A stretch of DNA of 64,000 nucleotides from Pseudoalteromonas luteoviolacea S2607 (GTDB lineage Bacteria; Pseudomonadota; Gammaproteobacteria; Enterobacterales; Alteromonadaceae), in NCBI RefSeq assembly GCF_001625575.1, contig NZ_AUXV01000073.1, positions 269,290 to 333,289 of the forward strand, given 5' to 3'. Of the stretch, positions 7,907-16,440 are shown piece after piece (position 1 is the first letter of the stretch; each line of letters opens with the position of its first letter). The position numbers and the translations under genes were made by a program. The notes beneath the pieces are model-generated. The model did not search any database and was not told the origin of the DNA. It saw only the letters and a program-made list of their open reading frames with translations.

Positions 7907-9544
7907 TTAAATTAATCGCACTTGTTTTATTAAAATTTCATCTTCTTCGTCTGTTGTTGAAATGTGCTCCGCAATTAGGTGTGTTTGCTCGGCATCTGTA
8001 AAAAGTTTGATGATCCCAAAGTTGTTTTCAGTGCTAAAAGCAAGCCGTTCAAACGTCGTTAAAGTGTTGCAGCCGCTCAATGCGCCTTGTGCGCAAGAAA
8101 TGGCCTTGCTGGCAAATGGCGCAGACTTTCTTGTTACACCACTGGCAGTAAATTGATAAATAGTCCCACTATTTGCACGGCGTTTGAGTTTAAAAGAAGC
8201 TGCACAGTGCACGTCGCCGGACAAAAATATCACGGGTACCTTATGTTTTTGCGAGGCATCGAACGCTAAATCAAGTAATGCATTGCGTTCTTGATGATTA
8301 GCTTCATGGTCCCACTCGTCTCTAAAATCATCTTTATAGGAGCCTATGTCAGCCATGTTCACAATGGTGCAACTCCAATGCACAACAGGAACAGGAGAAA
8401 CGATGAATATTGCTTTTGCAGAGCTAGGTATGTTTTCAAACCATTGGGACAAACGAGCAAATTGTTCAGACCCCAATAGATCATAACCTTGAGGGTTTTG
8501 ATATTGGTGATGTCCCCTTTGGTCCATGACGTAAAAACTGGCAAGACTGTGGTCAAAACTGTAGTCCCATTGACTATCTGCCAAGAGGACATTTGGCAAA
8601 GAAGGCGTCGTTGGGTTATGGCTATGCTGGTACTCTTGGTAGACTTGTGCTGCAGCATGAAACATTGCATGTGCGATAAACAAGTTAAACTCACTGTCTT
8701 CCCACTCAAAAAGCGTATCTAACTTATTGCTCAACTCCTCTTCCGTAAGTGAGCCCCATCCATCCATAATCTCATGGTCATCCCAAATCATATAAGTAGG
8801 GTATGAGCGCAACAACTTTTGAAAGTGTGCAGATTGCCAATATAGTCGATAAATAAATCGATAGAAATAGCTGAGCTCTTTAATTAATCCCGCTTGGTCC
8901 TGTGTTTCGAAGTAGGGTTTTAATTGTGCTTTATTAGCGGTTACCCACCGCCATATGTCGAACTCTTTGGTGCTTGAATCGACGTAGACCTGATCTCCGC
9001 CTGCGATAATAAAGTCGCCGCCTAGCTCATTTAATCTGTTGAATATATCTTGAAAAATATCATCAGGCCCATGTCCTTTTTTATAGGGATCATGGCAACT
9101 AAAAAAGCCAAAAGCGAGGGATTGAGCGTTTGGGGTTTGTGTCTTAAACGACGCGGGTATTTCGTAGCCGCTGCGCCAATGTCGTCGAGCCGGGACTGAC
9201 TGATCTGCTAATAGTGCGACCCAATATCGAGTTGCGCTTTGCAAACCTTGAAACTCGACACAATGAGTGCGATCTGTTGTGTCATCTAAAGCAATTGGTC
9301 GAACTTGACCAAGACCATCTGTTTCGAATTCGTTTTGCAAAGTGGTATAAGTATCAGCCGCGTCGATATTAATGTCTATTGGCTGAATTGGCATGCTGCT
9401 CAATACTACGTAATGTTTGCCACAGTGCTTACTTCTCACCCATATCTTTGCTGTGGAACGTGTTACATGGCCAATGATTATTGCATCATTTAAGCAGTTA
9501 ACAAGTTTCTCTGAGTCGAAAGCATGGCGCAATTGTATACTCAT
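7907..9544 (-). CDS. PhoD-like alkaline phosphatase/phosphodiesterase family protein
   Basis: A 545-residue metallophosphatase of the PhoD-like (PF09423) class. Recognisable elements in order: an N-terminal beta-sandwich (about 15-120) with the TARSTAKIWVR-type strand; FFSCHDP; the metal-binding GGDQVYVD; MIWDDHEIMDGWG; and FLSGDVHCAA. These carry the usual Asp, Asn/His ligands for a dinuclear metal site. Unlike the secreted Bacillus enzyme there is no obvious signal peptide or Tat motif at the N-terminus, so it may act in the cytoplasm; this is a visible departure. No Pho box was found. It is monocistronic. Substrate unknown, probably phosphodiesters. Confidence 0.85.
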   Translation of the reverse strand: MSIQLRHAFDSEKLVNCLNDAIIIGHVTRSTAKIWVRSKHCGKHYVVLSSMPIQPIDINIDAADTYTTLQNEFETDGLGQVRPIALDDTTDRTHCVEFQGLQSATRYWVALLADQSVPARRHWRSGYEIPASFKTQTPNAQSLAFGFFSCHDPYKKGHGPDDIFQDIFNRLNELGGDFIIAGGDQVYVDSSTKEFDIWRWVTANKAQLKPYFETQDQAGLIKELSYFYRFIYRLYWQSAHFQKLLRSYPTYMIWDDHEIMDGWGSLTEEELSNKLDTLFEWEDSEFNLFIAHAMFHAAAQVYQEYQHSHNPTTPSLPNVLLADSQWDYSFDHSLASFYVMDQRGHHQYQNPQGYDLLGSEQFARLSQWFENIPSSAKAIFIVSPVPVVHWSCTIVNMADIGSYKDDFRDEWDHEANHQERNALLDLAFDASQKHKVPVIFLSGDVHCAASFKLKRRANSGTIYQFTASGVTRKSAPFASKAISCAQGALSGCNTLTTFERLAFSTENNFGIIKLFTDAEQTHLIAEHISTTDEEDEILIKQVRLI

Positions 9545-9851
9545 TATAAGCCAGTCCTTGATAGTAAAATTTAACTATTTGTAACGTTAGTAAGCGAAAG
9601 TGGAATTTGCAAATAAGTGCATTTTTTCATCTTATGTAAGTGTTGAGTTGCTGAATGACAAAGAGGCTGTTTAATGCGGTTATGTGTTATTATAATTTAA
9701 ATCATAGGGGATGATTTTCTTCATAAAATGAGTTTGTTAAGGGGTTATTTCTTAAATATAAAAAGCGTTACTGATAATATCGAAGCAGGATTCATAAGAG
9801 TTTGAGCCAGTGCATTAAGGTACTGACTTTTTAGACTAGTAGTAGGGGCCT

Positions 9852-9932
9852 ATGCTTTATTATCTTTTTGTACTCACATTATTGTGGTTCTGCTTTACGC
9901 TATTTAAAAAAACCTCATCATTTTTTGATTGA
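9852..9932 (+). CDS. Possible small single-span membrane peptide (26 aa)
   Basis: An ATG at 9852 follows AGGGG after only three bases and opens 26 codons. The peptide is almost wholly one hydrophobic helix (Leu, Phe, Tyr, Trp, Val) followed by two lysines and a polar tail, which looks like a single-span small membrane protein. The ribosome binding site spacing is short and chance cannot be excluded. Confidence 0.2.
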   Translation: MLYYLFVLTLLWFCFTLFKKTSSFFD

Positions 9933-10065
9933 TTTTATTTAATTGAACGAATGGGTTAATGCAAAAGCGTTGACCTTCTCATTACTAGTAACGTCACCAA
10001 CTTCTTCTTACTAACACCATACTTGTCAGTCTAAGATCGCACGGTATTTCGCTTGCTTATTTTAT

Positions 10066-10075
10066 TTGTATACAA
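10066..10075. promoter_or_regulatory. TTGTATACAA operator 1
   Basis: A perfect 10-bp palindrome 68 bases before the likely start of the M24 peptidase gene. The same core is found before the 13098-15482 and 19128-20042 genes. GntR/FCD-family regulators typically bind TTGTATACAA-like palindromes, and such a regulator is encoded at 22804-23469. Confidence 0.65.
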
Positions 10076-10142
10076 TATATTTTGTTCGGTTAGGTGAGCC
10101 TTCACCACTTTGTTCATCACTAATTTACGAAAGGTGAAACCG

Positions 10143-11222
10143 TTGAACGTTAATTATCAAGCAAGAAAGAGCAAATTACTGCAATCGTTGCAGCAACATC
10201 AAGCAGACATGATGATCATATCTAGCCGTCAAAATATCCGCTACCTCACAGGGTTCAGTGGAAATGCGGCAACTTTGCTGATTAGTGAACACCAGTCCTA
10301 TTTAATAACAGACTACCGCTATTTTGAACGTGCATGTGCAGAAACGAGTGACATTGCAGTGGTTCAAAGAGATAGAGACACGGAGTCACTCGGACAGTGT
10401 ATCGCGCGCTGTTTGCCTAATTGTGAAGTTGTTGTTTTTGAAGCTGCTCATTTTAGCGTTGACCAATGGCGTCTAATTTCAGGTGAGTTACCTTATTCGA
10501 ATTTACGCGGAGTGACTGGGTGCGTAGAAGCATTACGTGAAGTGAAAGATGAGCTAGAAATCTCCTACATTCAACAAGCAGCACAAATTGCGGATGAATC
10601 ACTGAGTGAGATGTTGACGCTTGCAAAAGAGGGTGTACAAGAACGCGAATTAGCACTAGAGCTTGAATATAAAATGCGTAGCAAAGGCTCTGAAGGTGTT
10701 TCATTCGACACTATTTTATTGTTCGGCGAACGCAGTGCATTACCCCATGGTAACCCCAGTGAGCGGCGATTAAAAAAAGGCGACTTTATATTGGTAGACT
10801 TCGGTGCCGTCGTAAATGGTTATCGCTCTGATATGACGCGTACCTATGTGCTCGGCACACCAACAGCCAAGCAATTGTCCGTGTTTAACACGGTTCAGCG
10901 AGCGCAGCAATGCGCATTAGAAAGTGTGAAGCCAGAAATAGACTGCGACAGCTTAAATAGGGTTGCCCATCAAGTTATGGCGAACAGCCCATTTGCACAA
11001 TTCGCCGGTGAAGGCTTAGGTCACGGTTTGGGGCTTGACCTACATGAACAACCGTTTATCAAACCCAGAGCCGAGCATATTTTAAAGCCTGGAAATGTCA
11101 TCACAATCGAGCCAGGTATTTACATACCTGAATTTGGTGGCGTCCGTCTGGAGGAAGATATTGTCGTGACGGAGCAGGGCTACCAGTGCCTCACGAAAGC
11201 TCCTCAAACATTCGAATTATAA
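10143..11222 (+). CDS. M24 family Xaa-Pro peptidase (first of two)
   Basis: It cleaves peptides with proline (or hydroxyproline) at the second position in the cytoplasm. The creatinase-type N-terminal domain (about 1-120) is followed by the pita-bread catalytic domain. All five metal ligands of M24 enzymes are visible: Asp in LVDFGAV, Asp in YRSDMTRTY, His in GLGHGLGLD, Glu in TIEPGIY and Glu in RLEED. I choose the TTG at 10143 because AAGGTG lies six bases upstream; a TTG at 10110 lacks one. About 359 residues, the size of YpdF/PepQ-like enzymes. The next gene starts 11 bases later, so they form an operon behind operator 1. Its place beside hydroxyproline catabolism suggests release of Hyp or Pro from imported peptides (inference). 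Confidence 0.88.
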   Translation: MNVNYQARKSKLLQSLQQHQADMMIISSRQNIRYLTGFSGNAATLLISEHQSYLITDYRYFERACAETSDIAVVQRDRDTESLGQCIARCLPNCEVVVFEAAHFSVDQWRLISGELPYSNLRGVTGCVEALREVKDELEISYIQQAAQIADESLSEMLTLAKEGVQERELALELEYKMRSKGSEGVSFDTILLFGERSALPHGNPSERRLKKGDFILVDFGAVVNGYRSDMTRTYVLGTPTAKQLSVFNTVQRAQQCALESVKPEIDCDSLNRVAHQVMANSPFAQFAGEGLGHGLGLDLHEQPFIKPRAEHILKPGNVITIEPGIYIPEFGGVRLEEDIVVTEQGYQCLTKAPQTFEL

Positions 11223-11233
11223 GGGTTATCTCT

Positions 11234-12178
11234 ATGCAGCAAATCAATCGGGCGCAAGTAAAGCAAGCGCTTAGTTTCGACAAGTTAATACCTGCTTTGC
11301 AACAAGGCTTTGCGAGTGACGCGGGCATGCCAATGCGGCAAGTTTTTGAGCTAGACGACAATCCTACTAACTACGATGCTTTTGCCGTTTTACCAGCTTG
11401 GAATGGCGAAGTGATAGGGGTAAAAGCATTTACTTATTTTCCAGACAACTTTAAGCAAGACAAAGCAAGCCTTTACTCAAAAATCATGCTGTTCTCAAGA
11501 GCAACCGGAGAACCATTAGCACTGGTTGATGGTACGGAAGTCACGCTATGGCGCACCGCGGCGGTGTCTGCACTGGCTGCGTCTTATTTGGCGAAGCAAG
11601 ATGCAAAGCAGCTCGTGTTTTTTGGTTCTGGTAACTTAGCGCCATTTATGATCCGTGCTCACTTGAGCGTACGAAGATATGAGAAAGTTACTATTGTTGC
11701 CAGAAATAAAGATAAGGCACAGACCTTAATTTCTTTAATGGCGTCGCAGTTTCCACAAGTTGAGTTTGCTCTTGGCAGTGCAAGCGAAGATGTAGTTCGA
11801 GCTGCCGATGTAATTAGTTGTGCAACGGGGAGTCACTCCCCCTTATTTGACGGTAACTGGATCTCTGAAGGCACGCACATTGATGTGATTGGCAATCACC
11901 ATAAGCAATACAGAGAATGCGATACACGTACCGTAACACGAAGTTCAGTGTATGTGGACAGCCGAGCAAATGTGTTAAATGAAGCTGGTGAGTTGCTAAT
12001 CCCAATCGCAGAAAATGTATTTAGTGCAGATCAAGTTAAAGCAGAATTGACTGAGCTGACCAAAAGTAACATCAACCAGCGTGAGTCTCAGAGTGAGATC
12101 ACTTTATTTAAATCAGTAGGGACGGCACTGAGTGATTTAGTGACTGCAAAACTCGTTTATGACTTGGTTCAAGAATAA
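11234..12178 (+). CDS. Ornithine cyclodeaminase/mu-crystallin family enzyme, probable delta1-pyrroline-2-carboxylate reductase
   Basis: A 314-residue NAD(P)-dependent enzyme of the OCD/mu-crystallin family. Visible features are the substrate-binding VIGVKAFTYFP segment, the Rossmann glycine motif in VFFGSGNLAPF (about 130-142), and IDVIGNHHKQYRECD. True ornithine cyclodeaminases are rarer than reductases in this family. Beside hydroxyproline genes, the usual role is reduction of delta1-pyrroline-2-carboxylate to L-proline, the second step of trans-3-hydroxy-L-proline use (LhpI). The dehydratase for the first step is not in this window, so the role is inferred. AAGGG before the ATG at 11234 sets the start. 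It is in an operon with the upstream peptidase. Confidence 0.8.
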   Translation: MQQINRAQVKQALSFDKLIPALQQGFASDAGMPMRQVFELDDNPTNYDAFAVLPAWNGEVIGVKAFTYFPDNFKQDKASLYSKIMLFSRATGEPLALVDGTEVTLWRTAAVSALAASYLAKQDAKQLVFFGSGNLAPFMIRAHLSVRRYEKVTIVARNKDKAQTLISLMASQFPQVEFALGSASEDVVRAADVISCATGSHSPLFDGNWISEGTHIDVIGNHHKQYRECDTRTVTRSSVYVDSRANVLNEAGELLIPIAENVFSADQVKAELTELTKSNINQRESQSEITLFKSVGTALSDLVTAKLVYDLVQE

Positions 12179-12624
12179 AGCAAAATGCCAATTGTGCAAA
12201 GTGCTAGAAGTCAGCGTCGTTCATGACAAGCGACTATGTAATACGCTAGTCTGCCATCAAGCGCACTTACTGATCACATACCAGTATGGCGATGCAGTGT
12301 GCAGTAATAAAGTACTTTATGATGACTCATTTTTTGAAAAGTCTAGAGCTACTGAACAGTTGCACGTTCTTGCAGATGATAAAATGATATGGCACTTGTA
12401 ATACCCGTTATCGAAGGCGAATAGCCACCAGACCTTTGATTGAGTCACTTTGTAACTTGTTACTCAGTGACTCATTAAATCCTTATTTTTAACTAGGTTA
12501 TCCCGTTACATTTGTAGCCAATGTCAAAAACACCATAACAAACTTAACACTTTCAAACATTCCCTGACTGAAACGCACACCGAGTTCGCCTATTATTTTC
12601 CCAACAAACAAATTGGGGAAAAAC
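12179..12624. other. Intergenic region with terminator-like hairpin
   Basis: About 445 bases without a gene I trust. An 80-codon frame starting at 12159 overlaps the end of the reductase gene and has no ribosome binding site or recognisable domain. The main structure is the nested hairpin at 12441-12474. Confidence 0.4.
12441..12474 (+). terminator. Nested hairpin, probable terminator of peptidase-reductase operon
   Basis: A 9-bp outer stem (TGAGTCACT / AGTGACTCA) encloses a second 5-bp stem (GTAAC / GTTAC). T-rich sequence follows after several bases. It lies far (260 bases) from the stop codon. Confidence 0.5.
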
Positions 12625-13038
12625 ATGAAACAACTTATCGCTGCATCGCTTCTAGCCGTATTAGTAACCGGATGTGCACACCACAACAATGTACGGCCTG
12701 CTGAAGACGGTAAACATTATGTCAACTTGACAGCTGAAACCAGAGAGAAAGCAGCTGAAGAAGCCATTGATCAAGCCAATCACTTCTGTGAAGAAAAAGG
12801 CAGTGTTCGTGCCTATGTGATCAATGAGCAGTTGACTTACATGGGCTCCATGCCGGAGGAAGAATATTTGCGTAACAGAAACTTGGCAAATGCGGTTGAA
12901 GTTGCTGGTGCTGGGATGGCGATATTTGGTCGCAATGCGGTAGATGATGTGGGCACTGCTATGTGGATTGGTGGAGGTATCGCAGAAGATTCAATGGGTG
13001 AACCGTATCAAATCAATATGTCTTTTAGCTGCAAGTAA
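12625..13038 (+). CDS. Small lipoprotein of unknown function
   Basis: A 137-residue lipoprotein starting at the ATG at 12625 (GGGG seven bases upstream), with an n-region MKQ, a hydrophobic core and the lipobox LVTGC at about residue 17. The mature part has a charged Glu-rich helix (about 40-65), a central glycine-rich stretch with GAGMAIFGRNAV and GGGIAED, and two cysteines (in HFCEEK and at SFSCK). I do not recognise a family with a known role. A terminator follows directly, so it is monocistronic. Two exported cysteines might form a disulphide. Confidence 0.75.
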   Translation: MKQLIAASLLAVLVTGCAHHNNVRPAEDGKHYVNLTAETREKAAEEAIDQANHFCEEKGSVRAYVINEQLTYMGSMPEEEYLRNRNLANAVEVAGAGMAIFGRNAVDDVGTAMWIGGGIAEDSMGEPYQINMSFSCK

Positions 13039-13057
13039 AAATAATTTTTAAATGAGG

Positions 13058-13093
13058 CGCATAGCGTACAAGAAAAATACGCTATGCGTTTTA
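13058..13093. terminator. Bidirectional intrinsic terminator
   Basis: An 11-bp stem (CGCATAGCGTA / TACGCTATGCG) with a 9-base loop and a following TTTTAGTTTTT tract, between convergent lipoprotein and metallopeptidase genes. Confidence 0.75.
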
Positions 13094-13097
13094 GTTT

Positions 13098-15482
13098 TTA
13101 TAGCTTTATTTGCTGTTTTAGCAAAATGGGCTCACCATCGACGTCAAGTGTTGCTGTGACCTCTAAAATACCATGCGCTAATTGAGTTACATTCGGTAAT
13201 TTAGGTTGCCATGTACGACTCTCATACGGTGCGATTTCGACTTTATCTTGCCACAATACCGGTGTGCTTATTGGTGTTGCGTAGGGTAAAAACTTAACAT
13301 CTAATTGGCCTGTTGTGGCTCCTGAGTACGGCCCTGAGAGCGCAATTTCAAGCTGCTGTTTCTGCAGAGCTGCGTTTAAGTAAACGCCGTCAAAACGGTG
13401 CGGTTTAATATCTATTGCGCCTTGCTGGTCAGTACCTTGCCATTGCAATTGATAAGTATACTGCGTCGCTTTTTTTGACAGCTCGATACGGTTCTGTCCA
13501 GGTACAATCGTTTGACTTTCGCTAATGCCGCTGTGAGTCAATGTCAGTTTTGCCGCATGTTTGCTCGGATTTACAACTTGCAAAAATGGGGTCTGGGCGT
13601 CGTATCTTGGGAAAATAGTTATGCCGCTAAGTGTGGTTGCATCTGGCGCATCAAGTTGTGTTTGCCAAGTATTTAATAGTGAGGAAAGCTGGGTTGAGAG
13701 TGTCTCATGTTGGCTTGGCACTGTTAATTTATCGAATGCCGTACTAAGTTGCGATCGACAACCTTGCAACTGAGAAACATAAGATTCACAGGTATTGAAA
13801 GCGCGAAGGGCAAGCGCTGCATCTTGATATTGCCATGGGTTTGGAGAAGCAGACGAAAGTCTTTTTACTTTCTTCGAGTGTCCGAATATATAGGGGGTTA
13901 TGGTGTGGTTCATCGCGTTACCCAACACAGATAACTTTTGTAAGTCTACATTGGCGCTAATTTGCTCTGGCAAGGCAAATTCAACGTGATGACTATGATC
14001 TTTGGTATTGAGTGTTGCGCTAAGTGTGTGGCCCTGTTGTCTTAAATTTACGGCGAGTTGATGATGTAACGCTATGTCTTCTGTAATCTCTGTCGGGAGC
14101 GAGATAAATTGTTTTGGCAAGTTATAACCGACAAATTGTAAGGAGAGTTTGTTGCCATTTTCAATCAATATAGCCAGCATTTTATCTTGGCTAAAATCTG
14201 CATCTTCAATTAAACCTAAGCGCTTTTGTTTGCTATCTGTCGATAGCTCTGTGATCAACCCCAGTCCTAATTTACCTCGGGTTCTTTGCTCTGGCTCAAA
14301 ATCAATGAGTGCACCTAGGCTATCTTGTTTTACAGGCGCAATCAAAGGGTGCGCAAGCGGAGCCGGAAAGTCGAGCGTGATTTGTTTACTGTTATTGTTC
14401 GCAAGGATATCTAAACGGTGTAAAACGTCACTTTTATCGCTACGTAAAAAATAGCCAGCACCGTTTTGCTCCCAAGGACCTTTTACGATGTAAAAGCTAG
14501 GTTGTGCTGATTGAATAAATTGAGCAAATTGTGTTTCGAGTGCCTGCCAGTCAGGAAAGGTTGCTTTAAGCAGTTTATTTGCTGTCGGTAATGTGTGCTC
14601 CGAATCAGGGTTAGCATCCATGAGCGTGCGTAAGTAACGTTTGAAGTAATGGTAACGAGTTGGGTCACTAAGCAAGAAATGTACGATAAAAAAGTTTAAT
14701 CCCCTTTTTAATCTCGGGTCATCATTAATTTGTTCAAAGCTGGGTTGATTGGCGTTGTGGTACTGCTCTAGGCCTAATGCGAGATAGTTCATCGGGGCTC
14801 TATCAAACACCATAACATTCAATTGCTTTAGTGTTGGATCGTATGTGTGACTTGCGATGGCATCAGCCATACCTTCAGTGATCCAGTTTGGTGCCCAGGT
14901 TGAGTGCCCGTTTAGAGCCATATGGAAAGCATGCATGGTTTCGTGAATTACGATATACCTTTGATGGTGCTGACGATGGCTAGGAAAGCTGTATCCGGCG
15001 CGATTATAAAACATAGTTTCACCGCCGGCATGTGTGTGCACGCCGCGTAAAAAACCATCATCCAACATGGCTTCGCGTACACGATCACGAGAGCTGCCAT
15101 ACACCACAGCAATGCGTTGGTTATCAATATTGCTGGGCTCCATACCAAATAGCTCAACGTAGTGAGGGTATGACATTTCCAACAGCTCTAGGTACAAATA
15201 GACTTTTTCTTCCGGTAAATCACTTTTTAGCGCAAAGTGCTTACTAACCCACCAATTATAGCCTCGGCTATTGGATATTTTCCCATCGCTATAGGTTCGA
15301 GGGATTTGCTTTCCAACAAATTGAATATCAATGTGGTTAAGTGTACTTACTCGACCAGATACATCGATATCGACTTGCATCTGCGCTGGTGATTTGATAC
15401 TCGATTCAGATTTGGTTGCGGATGTCATAGCACATCCAGATAGGAGCGAAGCAAAACATAAACTTAGACAGGCTTTATACAT
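13098..15482 (-). CDS. Surface/periplasmic lipoprotein metallopeptidase
   Basis: A large exported lipoprotein of 794 residues: signal peptide with lipobox LLSGC at about residue 17, then a peptidase domain (about 60-320) with the zinc motif HETMH and, about 25 residues later, ITEGMAD, where the glutamate is the third ligand of gluzincin-type (MA clan) peptidases. The remaining 450 residues are beta-rich, probably several Ig-like or sandwich domains for substrate or surface binding. No close family name comes to mind. A 14-bp operator (15509-15522) lies 27 bases before its start codon, placing it in the same putative regulon as the hydroxyproline genes. A role in cutting proline- or hydroxyproline-rich protein outside the cytoplasm is inferred from that, not seen. 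Confidence 0.85.
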   Translation of the reverse strand: MYKACLSLCFASLLSGCAMTSATKSESSIKSPAQMQVDIDVSGRVSTLNHIDIQFVGKQIPRTYSDGKISNSRGYNWWVSKHFALKSDLPEEKVYLYLELLEMSYPHYVELFGMEPSNIDNQRIAVVYGSSRDRVREAMLDDGFLRGVHTHAGGETMFYNRAGYSFPSHRQHHQRYIVIHETMHAFHMALNGHSTWAPNWITEGMADAIASHTYDPTLKQLNVMVFDRAPMNYLALGLEQYHNANQPSFEQINDDPRLKRGLNFFIVHFLLSDPTRYHYFKRYLRTLMDANPDSEHTLPTANKLLKATFPDWQALETQFAQFIQSAQPSFYIVKGPWEQNGAGYFLRSDKSDVLHRLDILANNNSKQITLDFPAPLAHPLIAPVKQDSLGALIDFEPEQRTRGKLGLGLITELSTDSKQKRLGLIEDADFSQDKMLAILIENGNKLSLQFVGYNLPKQFISLPTEITEDIALHHQLAVNLRQQGHTLSATLNTKDHSHHVEFALPEQISANVDLQKLSVLGNAMNHTITPYIFGHSKKVKRLSSASPNPWQYQDAALALRAFNTCESYVSQLQGCRSQLSTAFDKLTVPSQHETLSTQLSSLLNTWQTQLDAPDATTLSGITIFPRYDAQTPFLQVVNPSKHAAKLTLTHSGISESQTIVPGQNRIELSKKATQYTYQLQWQGTDQQGAIDIKPHRFDGVYLNAALQKQQLEIALSGPYSGATTGQLDVKFLPYATPISTPVLWQDKVEIAPYESRTWQPKLPNVTQLAHGILEVTATLDVDGEPILLKQQIKL

Positions 15483-15508
15483 AACGGGATCTCATTCTAT
15501 TTTATGTA

Positions 15509-15522
15509 TATTGTATACAATA
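15509..15522. promoter_or_regulatory. TTGTATACAA operator 2
   Basis: A perfect 14-bp palindrome TATTGTATACAATA between the divergent metallopeptidase (start 15482) and DGSG-repeat gene (start 15669). Identical over 14 bp to the copy at 19073-19086, so a shared regulator is likely; it could act in either direction. Confidence 0.7.
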
Positions 15523-15668
15523 ATTTTTATGTAAATCCAAGGTATTTTCTTAACCAGAGAGATTGATGTGGTTAAGAAAAGGAAGGTGGAAATTATTTTA
15601 AATAGGTTTAAACCATTTTGGAGACGGCCGCGTCTTAATCAAAAAATAGAGCGATAAAGGATGAATAA

Positions 15669-16394
15669 ATGAAAGCTTATATATTTGCTGCAATGGCGCT
15701 GGGCGCTACGAATGTTTCGGCACACCAATTTTATTCTAGTGACTTTGAGTTTGTAAAAAGTGAAACGCTATCGTTATCGACCAAAGAGATCACGCAACTA
15801 AAAATAGATGCAGGCGCAGGTAGCCTTTCAGTGGTTGGCACTGATACTGATGAAGTCTCTGTGAAAGCAGATATTTACCAGTCTGAAAAGAGCTCAGATT
15901 ATTGTTTAAACTTGCAGGAAAAGGGCGGTACTGCGCAGCTGCAAGCCAATGTGTGTCATACTAGGAACAACTACACACTGATTCATTTGACTGTCTCTTT
16001 GCCAAATACATTAATGACTAAAATTAAAGATGGCTCTGGTTCAATTAAGGCGCGAGATGCGAGTATTCGTTTCATTGATGATGGCTCTGGTTCGATTGAA
16101 GTTCATGACAATTTAACACCGTTAGAAATTGAAGATGGCTCAGGGAAAATTGAACTAGTCGGTATCAAAGGAACGCTTACCGTAGATGATGGCTCTGGAA
16201 AATTGCGTGCAGAAGACATTGAAGGTGATGTGATGGTTGAGGACGGCTCCGGTAATATCGTCATTGAAAATGTGACAGGAAAAGTGTCTGTGGACGATGG
16301 CAGTGGTAATGTCACTGTGACAAACGCGGGTGCATTTGAATTACTTAATGACGGCTCAGGTAACGTTAAACTGTATGATATAAAAGAGCAATAA
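15669..16394 (+). CDS. Exported DGSG-repeat beta-helix protein (DUF4097-like)
   Basis: A 241-residue protein with a signal peptide (cleavage near VSA-HQ). Residues about 35-115 resemble the adhesin-like head of DUF4097 proteins (LKIDAGAGSLSVVGTDTDEV). From about 115 to the end there are seven copies of a DGSG turn, each about 17-20 residues apart and flanked by alternating hydrophobic strands, which predicts a single-stranded right-handed beta-helix with one DGSG per turn. The conserved Asp might bind calcium, as in other Gly/Asp-rich helices; this is speculative. It is periplasmic or outside the cell and its function is unknown. Monocistronic with its own terminator. Confidence 0.82.
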   Translation: MKAYIFAAMALGATNVSAHQFYSSDFEFVKSETLSLSTKEITQLKIDAGAGSLSVVGTDTDEVSVKADIYQSEKSSDYCLNLQEKGGTAQLQANVCHTRNNYTLIHLTVSLPNTLMTKIKDGSGSIKARDASIRFIDDGSGSIEVHDNLTPLEIEDGSGKIELVGIKGTLTVDDGSGKLRAEDIEGDVMVEDGSGNIVIENVTGKVSVDDGSGNVTVTNAGAFELLNDGSGNVKLYDIKEQ

Positions 16395-16401
16395 ATAGAC
16401 T

Positions 16402-16430
16402 TGGCCAGCGGGTAAAAGACCCGCTGGCCA
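16402..16430. terminator. Bidirectional intrinsic terminator
   Basis: A perfect 12-bp stem (TGGCCAGCGGGT / ACCCGCTGGCCA) with an AAAAG loop between convergent genes. A short T run follows after several bases on the plus strand. Confidence 0.75.
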
Positions 16431-16440
16431 CACCGCATTT

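Larger units (their letters stand above)
9545..10142. other. Long AT-rich intergenic region upstream of hydroxyproline island
   Basis: Almost 600 bases separate the PhoD-like gene from the first M24 peptidase. They hold a TTGTATACAA operator near the right end (10066-10075) and a 26-codon hydrophobic open frame (9852-9932). I see no other gene or strong repeat. Confidence 0.5.

Noticed and set aside
9531..9542. TTGTATAC inside the PhoD-like gene start, resembling the hydroxyproline operator
   Set aside because: Only half of the palindrome is present and it lies within coding sequence.
12159..12401. An 80-codon frame with a CQLC motif after the reductase gene
   Set aside because: It overlaps the end of the reductase gene, has no ribosome binding site and no recognisable domain; codon pattern does not look coding.
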